Positions 54,365 to 64,000 of a stretch of 64,000 nucleotides of DNA are shown here, in pieces; the first letter of the stretch is position 1; every line of letters begins with the position of its first letter. This stretch comes from Terriglobales bacterium. GTDB lineage: Bacteria > Acidobacteriota > Terriglobia > Terriglobales > Acidobacteriaceae. Location of the stretch: contig JAICWP010000003.1 of the NCBI GenBank assembly GCA_025934735.1, forward strand, positions 124,001 to 188,000. The letters are read 5' to 3'. The translations under genes were made by a program, and so were the position numbers. A model generated the notes under the pieces. The model saw only the letters and a program-made list of their open reading frames with translations. It did no database searches and was not told where the DNA came from.

Positions 54365-56146
54365 TTAGGGGCGATTTTTTGAAGTGTTGGGTGACTCGCG
54401 ACTACCGACTCCTGACTCCCTGTTTTTACCGTGCTGGCGGGCATAGATTCCTCGCACTCGCTCGATGTTATCCGCCTCCTCAGGAGGCTTGTCGTCGCGG
54501 AGGCGCAGTATGCGAGGAAAACGCAGTGCATAGCCGCTCTCGTGCCGGTCGGAACGCATGACGGCGTTGAAAGCGACTTCCAGAACGATTTTGGGCTCCA
54601 CTTCGCGCCAAAAGCCGTGGTCCGCCAGAGTGTGGGCCAGGAACCACTCGGTCATGGCGGCGATTTCTTTGTCAGTGAGGCCGGAATAGGCTTTGCCGAT
54701 GTTGACCAGGCGATCGCCGTCGCGGACCGCGAAAGTGTAATCGCTGAGCACGCTGGCGCGTTTGCCATGGCCGTATTCCACGGATGTGACCACCACGTCC
54801 AACCTGGCCAACTCGCGTTTTAGCTTTACCCAGGATTGGCCGCGCCGTCCGGGCGTATAGGGCGATTCGACGTCCTTGATCATTAGCCCTTCATTGCCGC
54901 GGGCCTGGGCAGCCGCGAACAGCTCGTCGAGGTGTGCTGGTGAATCGGCGCGCAGCACGGGCGCCCGGATGACCTCCGCGCTGGCTTGCGTTTCCGCCTG
55001 AACCGCGGGTTCGAAGGTGAGCCGCCCCTGGGCGTTGGCGGTGCGCACCAGGGCCGGGCGGCGAGCACGCGAAAATATGCCGTCCAGGATGGCGGCGCGC
55101 CGGCGCAGCGGCTGATCAATGACCAGCTTGCCATTGGCATAAAGGACATCAAATGCCATGTATGCCACCGGCACCGCGCGCTTCATGGTTTCCGTGACTG
55201 TCTTCCGGCCCAAACGCTTCTGCAGCTCGGAAAAAGGTAGGGCATGAGATTCAACGTTTGGCTCAGCGCGATTCCAGGCCACGATTTCGCCGTCCAGGAT
55301 TACTTCACCGGAAAACTGCGCCAGCGCCTCTGCCAGTTCGGGAAACGACCCCGTTACCTCGTCCAGGGTGCGGGAGAAGAGGCGCACCTCTCCCTCGCGG
55401 CAATGCGCCTGCGCGCGGATGCCGTCATATTTGTCTTCCACTTGCGCGTGCTGGAAAAAGCTGAAGGCTTCCTCGGCCGATTGCACCGGGCTGGCCAGCA
55501 TGAAGCCGATGGGATGAAACAGGCGCATGCGGGCCTCGGCCAGCCGGTCAGCAATGGCCAGCCGACAGGTCTCGCCGATATCTCCCAGCATCATGTTGGC
55601 GCGCTGCACCGCGCGGACATCCCTGCCGTAAGCCTTGGCGATGCCTTCTTCCACCAGGCTTTCTTTCATCCCGATACGCAGGTCGCCGGTCATGATTTTG
55701 ACCAGATACTTGGTTTCCAACGGCGTGGCCTGGGCCAGGAGGTCGCTAACCAGCTTGAGTTTGGCCGCCGTGCCGCGGGTGTTTGCGATTTGTCGGAACG
55801 CTTGCTCTACCTGTAAGACGTTGAGGGGCTGGGGCGGCGGCTCCTGGTGTGTGGCGGAAAGGATGTCGCACGCGGCGGCGCCCAGATCGCCGTGACGCCG
55901 ATAAGCCGCGGTCAGGACAGCGTCGGTCTTGCCGGATAACTCCTTCATCGCGCGCCACAGATGTGTGCCGCCTACACCCAGCGTGGCCTCGTCATAAGTA
56001 GGAAACGGCCTTCCGGAGAGAAACACGGCGGAGGCCGCGGCTTCATCAGCGCTACGCGCGCGGAGGTAGTCGGCTACGATCTGCGTCTTTTCCAGCTTTT
56101 TCGTGGTGCGCGCGATGGCCTCGCACGCCGGCGCCAGCAGGTACAT
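54365..56146 (-). CDS. ATP-dependent DNA ligase
   Basis: The 593-aa protein joins DNA nicks using ATP. It has an N-terminal DNA-binding domain (MYLLAPACEAIARTTKKLEKTQIVADYL), motif I with the adenylated lysine (K239 in EDKYDGIRAQ), motif III (LDGEIVAW), motif IV (EGLMIKD), motif V (SWVKLKRE) and an OB domain. This layout is closer to archaeal/eukaryotic LIG1 than to LigD. NAD-dependent LigA is not in the window. The start at 56146 is preferred over the TTG at 56167. The final residues (RESGVGSRES) come from the word-repeat spacer. Confidence 0.88.
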   Translation of the reverse strand: MYLLAPACEAIARTTKKLEKTQIVADYLRARSADEAAASAVFLSGRPFPTYDEATLGVGGTHLWRAMKELSGKTDAVLTAAYRRHGDLGAAACDILSATHQEPPPQPLNVLQVEQAFRQIANTRGTAAKLKLVSDLLAQATPLETKYLVKIMTGDLRIGMKESLVEEGIAKAYGRDVRAVQRANMMLGDIGETCRLAIADRLAEARMRLFHPIGFMLASPVQSAEEAFSFFQHAQVEDKYDGIRAQAHCREGEVRLFSRTLDEVTGSFPELAEALAQFSGEVILDGEIVAWNRAEPNVESHALPFSELQKRLGRKTVTETMKRAVPVAYMAFDVLYANGKLVIDQPLRRRAAILDGIFSRARRPALVRTANAQGRLTFEPAVQAETQASAEVIRAPVLRADSPAHLDELFAAAQARGNEGLMIKDVESPYTPGRRGQSWVKLKRELARLDVVVTSVEYGHGKRASVLSDYTFAVRDGDRLVNIGKAYSGLTDKEIAAMTEWFLAHTLADHGFWREVEPKIVLEVAFNAVMRSDRHESGYALRFPRILRLRDDKPPEEADNIERVRGIYARQHGKNRESGVGSRESPNTSKNRP

Positions 56147-56310
56147 GCAGTCGGTTCGATGCCGCAAGTTATTGACAGGACTCGGGGCTGCCTCGGTCGG
56201 ATCAACTCTTTTGCAACAGCCTCGCGTACTGATGACATTTCAGGCCTTCTGCGCTAGGCTAAAGCCTGCTGAGGCTGTTTCCCCGTGCCTTCCGGAGTCA
56301 TCTAATCACC

Positions 56311-57297
56311 ATGCGATTTTTGCGTCAGATGTGGCGGTTTCTTGTGGCGGTACAGCTTCTGCCCGCTCTGGAGAGCGGGGAAGAGACCCTGGTAGGCGGC
56401 CAGGCCGTGCTGGAAGGTGTAATGATGCGTTCGCCCCATGCCTGGGGCATCGCCGTACGCAAGCCGTCGGGCGAAATTTCCACCCATACCGAACCGCTGG
56501 AACGGCTATCGGAAAAGCACAAGTGGATGGGCTGGCCGGTGGTTCGCGGAGTCATCACTCTGGGCCATGCCATGACCCTGGGCTTCCGCGCCCTGAAGTT
56601 TTCGGCCAACGCGGCGCTGGCGGAGGCGCCGGCCACGGAGAGCGGCAAGAAAATCGAGTTCAGCGGCTGGCTGGCCGCGGTGAACGTGGCCATTTCCGTC
56701 GGATTCTTTATCTTCATGTACAAGTTCCTGCCCCTGGTGGCCGCTACCGAACTGAAGAAGGTCTCGCCGGTTTTTGGCGAGCAGGTGATCTTCAACGTGG
56801 TGGACGGCGTCATCCGCATCGCTCTGTTTCTGCTGTTCATCTGGGGCACATCGCTGTGGAAAGACATCCGCCGGGTGTACGAGTATCACGGGGCGGAGCA
56901 CAAAACTGTGTTTGCTTTCGAGTCGGGCGACCCGCTCAGCATCCCGGAGGCGCAGAAGTATTCCACCTTTCATCCGCGTTGCGGCACCAGCTTCCTGATG
57001 ACGGTGATGCTTATCTCCATCGCCTTCTATACGGCTGTGCCGGTTTACACTTTCTGGGCCCGTTTCGGTATCCGCATCGCCTTACTGCCGGTGATTGCCG
57101 GCGTTTCCTACGAGATCATCCGCTTCGCCGCCAGGCATCAAGGTTCGCTGTTCGCCCTGATGACCGCCCCCGGGCTATGGCTGCAACGCATCACCACCCA
57201 ACCTCCCGCGAACGACCAAGTTGAATGTGCCATCGTGGCCTTGAACGAGGCCATGGCAGTGGAAGCGCAGCGGGGCGGGGAGCTGGTTATAGCGTAG
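56311..57297 (+). CDS. DUF1385-family membrane protein
   Basis: The 328-aa protein shows the DUF1385 signature GGQAVLEGVMMRSPHAWGIAVRKPSGEI, then several membrane segments (VNVAISVGFFIFMYKFLPLV, RIALFLLFIWGTSLWK, TVMLISIAFYTAVPVYTFWA). The conserved HGAEHK and HPRCGTSFL motifs lie in between. The family is of unknown function, often near prfA and prmC as here. The start is the ATG at 56311. The spacer before it holds a GGCT-AAAGCC palindrome (about 56256). Confidence 0.88.
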   Translation: MRFLRQMWRFLVAVQLLPALESGEETLVGGQAVLEGVMMRSPHAWGIAVRKPSGEISTHTEPLERLSEKHKWMGWPVVRGVITLGHAMTLGFRALKFSANAALAEAPATESGKKIEFSGWLAAVNVAISVGFFIFMYKFLPLVAATELKKVSPVFGEQVIFNVVDGVIRIALFLLFIWGTSLWKDIRRVYEYHGAEHKTVFAFESGDPLSIPEAQKYSTFHPRCGTSFLMTVMLISIAFYTAVPVYTFWARFGIRIALLPVIAGVSYEIIRFAARHQGSLFALMTAPGLWLQRITTQPPANDQVECAIVALNEAMAVEAQRGGELVIA

Positions 57298-57567
57298 CGA
57301 ATAGACGGCGGATGGCTGACGTTCCGATCGGGAATTCCTGCACTTCCTATTCCATGCCCGCGGTTCCTTGTTCGAAGTTGAAACCCAGCTTTTATTGGCA
57401 AAGCAGCTACAATACATCTCAGATCCGATTCCGTATGCTGCTGGATTCACTTCCCATTGTGGCAGGTAGCCTCGCCGGAATGATCAACAGCTTGTCGGCT
57501 CAAGCAGCAGAAGCAAGTTAGGTGACACAAGCGGCTGTCGTCCATAGCCGCCGACTGCCGACTAATT

Positions 57568-58647
<1,080 letters not shown>

Positions 58648-58720
58648 ACAAGTCTTCTGTAAACGGCACCGAGTTCCTAAAAGATCGGATGCTGCGAACT
58701 GAGTACTGGGAACTGGTTCC

Positions 58721-59557
58721 ATGCAGCTACGCCAAGCACTTCATGCGGGTGTGGACCGGCTGCAGGCCGCCCATGTGGGCTCGCCGCGGATGAATGCGGA
58801 ACTGCTGGCCATGTTCGTTCTGGGCTGCGACCGCGCCTACCTCTATGCGCACGGCGAACGTCCGTTGACCAAGGACGAGATTGCCCGCTACGACGATGCG
58901 CTGGGCGAGCGCGCCCGCGGCGTGCCCGCACAATATATCACCGGCCACCAGGAATTCTGGGGCATGGACCTGATTGTCTCGCCTGCGGTGCTCATCCCGC
59001 GGCCCGAAACCGAGCACATAATTGAAACCGTGCTGGAGCTGGCCCGTGAGCACCCGCCGCTGCGCCTGGTGGATGTGGGCACGGGGTCGGGCTGTATTGC
59101 TCTGGCGTTGGCTAAGGAGCTTCCCCAGGCTGAGATCCAGGCCACCGACATTTCTCCCGAAGCGCTCGAAATTGCGCGCGCCAATGCAGCCCGCCATCAG
59201 CTTGAGCAACGAATCCAGTTCCATCAGGCCGACCTGCTCGCTGCCGTGGAAGAAGGTCCTTTCGATTATGTAGTTTCCAACCCGCCTTACATCGGGGAAT
59301 GGGAAGCCGAGTCGGTGGAAGCGCAGGTGCGCCGCTTTGAGCCACGTCTGGCACTCTTTGCCGGGCCCAGCGGTCTGGAGGTGTTCGCCCGAATTATTCC
59401 GCAGGCACGCACAGCCCTGAAATCCGGCGGATGGCTGGTAATGGAAATGGGGCACGCCAGCCGCGATCAAGTCTGCGAACTGTTAAAGGATTGGGAAGAA
59501 ATTCGCATCACCAACGATTTGCAGGGTATTGCGCGGGTAGTAGCAGCCCGGCGGTGA
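58721..59557 (+). CDS. prmC: Release factor glutamine methyltransferase PrmC
   Basis: Methylates the glutamine of the GGQ motif in RF1/RF2. The 278-aa protein has an N-terminal helical RF-binding domain and an SAM-binding fold with LVDVGTGSGCIALALAKE. The catalytic NPPY (N187-Y190 in VVSNPPYIGEW) follows. It lies 73 nt downstream of prfA, as usual. The start at 58721 gives MQLRQALHAGVDRLQAAHVGSPRMNAELLAMF. Confidence 0.95.
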   Translation: MQLRQALHAGVDRLQAAHVGSPRMNAELLAMFVLGCDRAYLYAHGERPLTKDEIARYDDALGERARGVPAQYITGHQEFWGMDLIVSPAVLIPRPETEHIIETVLELAREHPPLRLVDVGTGSGCIALALAKELPQAEIQATDISPEALEIARANAARHQLEQRIQFHQADLLAAVEEGPFDYVVSNPPYIGEWEAESVEAQVRRFEPRLALFAGPSGLEVFARIIPQARTALKSGGWLVMEMGHASRDQVCELLKDWEEIRITNDLQGIARVVAARR

Positions 59558-59608
59558 CCTACGCTGGCAAATCAGTTTGGATCGAATCTGCGGTGCCACT
59601 GAAAACAG

Positions 59609-61015
59609 TTACGGCAAGTGGTCCAGGTAGCAAGCTCCAGTCGTGGGCTGTACCGGAGGAGTAGGCGGCGTGAGCCAGCTGGGATGGCTGAAATCGAAGA
59701 ATTCGGTCATGTCCGGCTGGTTGGCATCGCGCAGCGTCAGGCTCCGCAGGTGGAAGCGGGTTTCGATGAGCCTCAGAATGGCGGTTGTATCAGCGACCGT
59801 ATGCGAAACGAAGCCTTTCCGAGCGTAAGGCGAAACCACGAACATGGGCACGCGATAGCCGGTGGACGTGAAGTCGCAGGTGCGGCCGCCCCCGCTGGTG
59901 GTGCAGATGTCGTTGGGTTGCAAGTCCTGCGGTGGGATACTGTCGGGGCTGACCGCCGGTTGCGGTGGCACGTGGTCGTAAAACCCGCCCGCTTCATCGG
60001 TGGTCCAGATAAAAGCCGAGTGCGCCCATGAGGAACTGCCCATGAGCGCATTGATGAAGGTGGAGACGTAAGCCGCCCCCACCTCGACAGAAGGACCGGG
60101 CAGGTTTGGATTTTCCCCCGGGTGTTCGTCCAAACCGCTGAAGTAGCCGCTTTCGATCAGCGCCACCTGGGGCAGAGTACCATTCTTTAAGTCGCTGAAA
60201 TACTGCGCCACCGGAACCACGTTCTGGGGATACTTTTTCCCGGCGGCGAACATGCTGATGTAGCTGCCCTGCAGCAGCGAGCCGTTGACTTTATCGGTGA
60301 CATAGATTTTCCACGACACCCCCGCCTGCTGCAGTTCATCGAAAATGGTAGGCACCGTCAACAGCCCTCCCCCAGTCGGTGGATAGGCGTGCCCCGCCGA
60401 AGTTGCCGCCAGAATGTACATGCGGTTTGGCTGGGTGCGCGTCATCACCGGGGAAAACCAGCGGTCCGAGGTGGCGAAGTAGGTAGCCATGAAGTAGTAA
60501 TAGGGCAGATCCGTCTGATCGTAATAGCCCATCACTCGCCGGCCCTGCACATCGTGAAAATGCTCCCCTTGGGCGTCCTTGGCCGCTGTCTGAACAAAAC
60601 CGTCCAGAGTGGCATCGTTGGACGTGGGATTCTGCCGGTTAAAGTCCACGTGGCTCTCGTTCCAGGAAGGACTGGGGTTCTCCACACAAGCGGTCAACAA
60701 GTGAAAGGCGGGAACGCTGCCGCTTCCGGACGCAGCCGGGTTGGAGGCATTTGCCGGTGTGCCATCTACGTCGGCGTGGAAGCCGTTGGCCACGCGATAG
60801 GCGTTGAGGTGCCCGAAATAATGATCGAAGCCGCGGTTCTCCTGCACCATGAAGACAATATGGCTGACAGCCGCGTCTAATGCGGGATTATCCGCCGGCG
60901 GCGGCTGGCTGATTCCCACCAGCCCCTGGCACCCGCTGAGCACGGCCGCGGCGGCTAGGGTCACAGAGACAACAAGAAATTTCCGCAGAGTCAGGGCAGT
61001 CCGGTTCGCAATCAT
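59609..61015 (-). CDS. Phosphoesterase-family lipoprotein (phospholipase C/AcpA-like)
   Basis: The 468-aa product has a lipoprotein signal (LVVSVTLAAAAVLSGC, lipobox LSGC) and the phosphoesterase-family start IVFMVQENRGFDHYFGHL, with the N-terminal Glu-Asn catalytic region. VMTRTQPNRMYILAATSAGH and SAFIWTTDEAGGFYDHVPPQ are further typical blocks. The family covers non-specific phospholipases C and acid phosphatases; the substrate here is unknown. It is exported and probably anchored to the membrane. Confidence 0.85.
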   Translation of the reverse strand: MIANRTALTLRKFLVVSVTLAAAAVLSGCQGLVGISQPPPADNPALDAAVSHIVFMVQENRGFDHYFGHLNAYRVANGFHADVDGTPANASNPAASGSGSVPAFHLLTACVENPSPSWNESHVDFNRQNPTSNDATLDGFVQTAAKDAQGEHFHDVQGRRVMGYYDQTDLPYYYFMATYFATSDRWFSPVMTRTQPNRMYILAATSAGHAYPPTGGGLLTVPTIFDELQQAGVSWKIYVTDKVNGSLLQGSYISMFAAGKKYPQNVVPVAQYFSDLKNGTLPQVALIESGYFSGLDEHPGENPNLPGPSVEVGAAYVSTFINALMGSSSWAHSAFIWTTDEAGGFYDHVPPQPAVSPDSIPPQDLQPNDICTTSGGGRTCDFTSTGYRVPMFVVSPYARKGFVSHTVADTTAILRLIETRFHLRSLTLRDANQPDMTEFFDFSHPSWLTPPTPPVQPTTGACYLDHLP

Positions 61016-61335
61016 GGTACGTCGAGGTGAGATGACGGATGGCGAGCCCCCGTTGGCTTTCAGCAGCTAGTTACCGAACTTAAAAGCTGTGCATCACCCA
61101 GCTTCTCTTAGCTTTCAAGAGTAGCGGCGTAGGAGGTTATGTCCCCTCTCGTAGCGGGCGGAGCTGCCCCGCAGACCAAGTCGGACAGAGCCAAAATCTC
61201 AGGGTACTACGGCCTTTCGTGTAATACGCTTTCCCGCCTTTCAGACCTACAATCCTTCAGCCGCCACTTGCAAATTGAACCGGGCAAGTTCGCCGGAGCA
61301 CAAACCGTCCCCCAACGGTTTCTCGGAGGAAGAGT
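61016..61335. other. Spacer (320 nt) between the phosphoesterase and the glycosidase-like gene, with a start-proximal hairpin
   Basis: There is no gene. A perfect 7-bp hairpin AAACCGT (61302-61308) / ACGGTTT (61315-61321) with a C-rich loop stands directly before GGAGGA (61325-61330) and the TTG start at 61336. It may modulate initiation. Promoters are not evident. Confidence 0.4.
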
Positions 61336-63132
61336 TTGCGCCGAAAGCTCACTTGTCTTTCCCTGCTTTCCCTTGGCTTACTCATGCTGGCACCTGTAAG
61401 GGCCGGCGCGGCCATCCAACCCACCACCACGCTGGCTGCGCAAACCGGCAATAACACGAGTGCAGCCAACAGTTTCACCAGCCTGCCCGACGGCAACCTG
61501 GGAGCTGGCAACATCAGCAAGTTGGACATTCACTCGTTGCTGTATCCCGGCGCGACCACCAAAATTTACGCCCACCTGGTGCCCTGGTTTGGGGGAAAGA
61601 ACCACATGAACGTAGGCTATTCCTCGACCAATCCGCAACAGGTGCATCGGCAGGTAGAGGACATGGTCAGCCGCGGCATTGAGGGAGTGATTATTGACTG
61701 GTATGGTCCGGGCACGAGCGAGGACACGGCCACCAAGCTGATCATGGCCGAGGCGGAACAACATCCCGGCTTCACCTTTAGCGTCATGGTGGACAAGGGC
61801 GCCATTGCCCATGCAGGTTGTGGCACTTGCAGTGCGCAGCAGGCGCTTATTGACGAGCTGAATTACATTGCCAGGACCTACTACGGCTCCCCTGCCTACA
61901 TGCACTGGGGAGGGCGGCCGATGGTGACCAACTTCGACCTCGATGTGCACTTCACCATTGATTGGAACGCGGTGCGCAGTGCCATAGCCGGCAACCCGGC
62001 CTTGATTTTCCAGCACTCTCCTGGCTTTACCCATGCCCAGACCAGCGGCAGCTATTCCTGGGTGATTCTCTCAACCGATTACGGCATGTCTTACCTTTCG
62101 GGTTTTTACAATACTGGTTTGGCGCACAGTTCCGAAAACGCATACGGCGCAGCCTACAAGGGATTCAACGACAGCCTGGCATCCTGGGGCACGCACCGGG
62201 TGATGGGCCAGCAGTGCGGGCAGACCTGGCTGCAGACCTTCAACAAGATCAACTCGATGTACAACTCCTCGCGCCAGCTGGATGCGCTACAGCTGGTCAC
62301 CTGGAACGATTATGAAGAGGGCACCGAACTCGAAACTGGCATTGATAACTGCTTGACCATTTCGGCGTCGCTTTCCGACGGAAAGTTGCAGTGGTCGGTG
62401 CAGGGGAACGAGAACACAGTGGATCACTACACTGTGTTCGTGTCCACCGACGGACAAAACCTGATGGAACTAGCCCAGGCAGGCGCGGGCAACCACTCCA
62501 TCAATCTGGGCTCCTATTCGTTGCCGGCGGGAAACTACACCGTTTACGTGCAGGCGGTGGGCAAGCCGGTGTTCCGTAACCGTATGTCCGGTGAAGTTCA
62601 CTATAGGAGCAGCGGCACCAGCAAGGGCAGCGGTATCAGGGTTGGGACCTCGCCCTCCACGCTGACCCTAACGGCCGGTCAAAGCGCCAACCTACAGATA
62701 TCGGTGACCGCGGTGGGAACCAACGTGAGCGCGCCTGTTGCTCTGGCCTGCTCCAACCTGCCAGCCGGAGCCAGTTGCGTATTTTCGCCGAGTTCGGTTA
62801 CACCCGGGCACGGCACGGCTACTGCGACCCTCACCATTACCGCCGGTAAGACAAGCGCATCCAAGCTACCTCGGGCGCCTGTTTATGTGCTATGGCTGCC
62901 AATGTTTGGTTTTGCGGGCATGTTTCTGCTGGAAAGCCGCAAACTGCGCAAGCTCGCACTCGCAACTCTGCTCGGGGCACTGCTGCTGCTGCTATGCGCC
63001 TGTGGAGGAGGAGCTTCGCCAGGTGCTTCCATCGCCAGTCAATCGGTGGCGCAGGGCACCTATGCCATCACTGTCAGCGGGAGTTCCAATTCTCTGCAGA
63101 ACTCGACCACGCTGACATTGAACATCCGATAA
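61336..63132 (+). CDS. Secreted GH71/GH99-like protein with Ig-like and C-terminal anchor region
   Basis: The 598-aa product has a signal peptide (LTCLSLLSLGLLMLAPVRAGA) and a glycosidase-like barrel with YAHLVPWFGGKNHMNVGYSS, IEGVIIDWYGPG, GYGMSYLSG-like segments and TWNDYEEGTELETG. It resembles GH71/GH99-like proteins (tentative). A beta domain follows (TVFVSTDGQNLMELAQAG), then an Ig-like domain (TLTLTAGQSANLQISVTAV). Near the C terminus there are two helices around LWLPMFGFAGMFLLESRK and LALATLLGALLLLLCACGGG; the second looks like a lipoprotein signal with a lipobox, followed by 40 residues. TTG start with GGAGGA. Confidence 0.78.
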   Translation: MRRKLTCLSLLSLGLLMLAPVRAGAAIQPTTTLAAQTGNNTSAANSFTSLPDGNLGAGNISKLDIHSLLYPGATTKIYAHLVPWFGGKNHMNVGYSSTNPQQVHRQVEDMVSRGIEGVIIDWYGPGTSEDTATKLIMAEAEQHPGFTFSVMVDKGAIAHAGCGTCSAQQALIDELNYIARTYYGSPAYMHWGGRPMVTNFDLDVHFTIDWNAVRSAIAGNPALIFQHSPGFTHAQTSGSYSWVILSTDYGMSYLSGFYNTGLAHSSENAYGAAYKGFNDSLASWGTHRVMGQQCGQTWLQTFNKINSMYNSSRQLDALQLVTWNDYEEGTELETGIDNCLTISASLSDGKLQWSVQGNENTVDHYTVFVSTDGQNLMELAQAGAGNHSINLGSYSLPAGNYTVYVQAVGKPVFRNRMSGEVHYRSSGTSKGSGIRVGTSPSTLTLTAGQSANLQISVTAVGTNVSAPVALACSNLPAGASCVFSPSSVTPGHGTATATLTITAGKTSASKLPRAPVYVLWLPMFGFAGMFLLESRKLRKLALATLLGALLLLLCACGGGASPGASIASQSVAQGTYAITVSGSSNSLQNSTTLTLNIR

Positions 63133-63153
63133 AGAAGTCTTTACCTCGCGAGG

Positions 63154-63180
63154 AGCGGCTGGAGTCTTCGTCCAGCCGCT
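63154..63180. terminator. Hairpin between convergent glycosidase-like genes
   Basis: 10-bp stem AGCGGCTGGA (63154-63163) / TCCAGCCGCT (63171-63180) with a 7-nt loop, followed by TTCCC on the plus strand. It is probably a bidirectional end. Confidence 0.55.
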
Positions 63181-63193
63181 TTCCCGGTCTCAC

Positions 63194-64000
63194 TCAGAAC
63201 GTGACCGGCGCAGACATGTGATTGCTGATGCTGGGCTTGCCCACAGCCTGCACATATACCTTCGTGCCGCTCCCGGGATGAATATGGGCGGAGGAAACAT
63301 TGGCGGAGTGCCTGCCTGCCTCCACATCCACAATGTGATCGAAATTCTGGCCATCGCTGCTACTCCACACGGAGTAGTGGTCAATGGTCTTTTCGTCGCC
63401 CTGGATTTGCCAAGCCACTGAATTCCCGGCCACGTTGGCGGAAACGCTGACGCAGTTGTCAATGCCGCTTTCGATCTCAGTGCCTTCCTCGTAGTCGTTC
63501 CAGGTAACCAGTTGCACGCCCGTCAGTTTGGGATTCTTGCCGTAGTACTTGCCAATTTCGTCGAGGGTTGCCAGCCAGGTTTGACCGCAATTCTGGTTGA
63601 GGACCCGATGCGCGCTCCACCCCGACATAGTGTCGTTGAAACCCTTGTAGCCGCTACCGACCACTGCGTCTTTGCCATGCTCCATGCCGGTGGCATAGAA
63701 CGAATCCAAGTAGGACTGGCCCCAGTCGTTGGCGTCAGCGGTGTTGATTTCTACCCAGCTGAACCCGCCGTCGGTCTGAGAGTACTGAAAGCCCACTGCA
63801 TTGCGGAAAATGAAAACGGGCTTGCCCTTGACCTTGGCGCGAACTTTGTTCCAATCCACCGAATATTGTTCCAGGCCGAAGAAGAAGAGTGCGGGATGGC
63901 CCTTTATCTGAATGTAGGCAGGTGATTGGGCGTAATGGTCCATCACGTAATTCAGGTCGGCAATCACCTGGTCCGTTACATTGCAACCCGGAGTTTGCAC
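63194..64000 (-). CDS. GH71/GH99-like protein, paralogue of 61336-63132, partial at the right edge
   Basis: The frame is open to the right edge; the 268 visible residues are the C-terminal part. They match the plus-strand neighbour strongly (VGSGYKGFNDTM, HRVLNQNCGQTWLATLDEIG, QLVTWNDYEEGTEIESGIDN, VYVQAVGKPSISNHMSAPVTF). It ends after the beta domain; the Ig-like domain and the membrane-anchor region of the paralogue are missing. The two genes are convergent and face each other across 61 nt. The N-terminal half lies outside the window. Confidence 0.8.
   Translation of the reverse strand: MQTPGCNVTDQVIADLNYVMDHYAQSPAYIQIKGHPALFFFGLEQYSVDWNKVRAKVKGKPVFIFRNAVGFQYSQTDGGFSWVEINTADANDWGQSYLDSFYATGMEHGKDAVVGSGYKGFNDTMSGWSAHRVLNQNCGQTWLATLDEIGKYYGKNPKLTGVQLVTWNDYEEGTEIESGIDNCVSVSANVAGNSVAWQIQGDEKTIDHYSVWSSSDGQNFDHIVDVEAGRHSANVSSAHIHPGSGTKVYVQAVGKPSISNHMSAPVTF

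Overview
The window is a high-GC bacterial chromosome segment with about 53 protein genes, including one partial gene at each end. Gene content and order, the secreted-protein styles and the degenerate intergenic repeats most resemble Acidobacteriota (Terriglobia/Koribacter-like). That assignment is inferred from family resemblance, not from a search. I found no rRNA, tRNA, CRISPR array, transposase or prophage.

Layout. 1-3.3 kb: a minus-strand set rplU-rpmA, terminator, obgE-nadD-rsfS. 3.4-7.2 kb: two related secreted proteins, a multi-pass membrane glycosyltransferase-like protein and a CPBP protease. 7.4-13.1 kb: a DnaC-like ATPase, a truncated UvrC-like protein overlapping a DinB-like gene, an M20 peptidase and a large uncharacterised protein carrying a NucS-like PD-(D/E)XK signature. 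13.3-19.5 kb: tldD, ppa, tldE, two related anchored proteins, then selD, whose apparent N-terminal truncation is an in-frame UGA read as selenocysteine. 19.5-29.2 kb: a DipZ-like thioredoxin protein, galU, a DUF885 peptidase, mfd and a DUF4139 protein. 29.5-39.8 kb: the replication-origin neighbourhood. gyrB, mscL, dnaN and dnaA run leftwards and rpmH, rnpA, yidD, yidC and jag run rightwards from a 476-nt divergent spacer. recF is absent. 39.8-46 kb: hydrolase, carbonic anhydrase, mnmE, ruvA and small unknowns. 46-52.4 kb: a GH57/DUF3536 enzyme, a vapBC-type pair and the glyoxylate shunt genes aceB-aceA. 52.8-64 kb: a DUF4382-like lipoprotein, an ATP-dependent DNA ligase, DUF1385, prfA-prmC, a phosphoesterase lipoprotein and two convergent paralogous secreted glycosidase-like proteins.

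The observations I rate highest are these. (1) selD encodes Sec at the catalytic position and has a good bacterial SECIS-like fold just downstream, so this organism should decode UGA as selenocysteine. (2) At least seven genes have a TANNNT -10 box exactly 6 nt before the start codon, which predicts leaderless transcription; the set includes dnaA, ruvA, mnmE, selD and vapB. (3) A UvrC relative keeps its cysteine cluster and UVR motif but has lost the RNase H-like nuclease and has a worn GIY-YIG. (4) The 511-aa protein has a cryptic nuclease motif. (5) One glycosidase-like protein has a lipoprotein-signal-like segment near its C terminus.

Spacers carry two kinds of dispersed repeat (a CGCTCAGGATGACA-type element and small GGCT-AAGCC palindromes), plus degenerate word repeats that have in places been recruited into gene ends.
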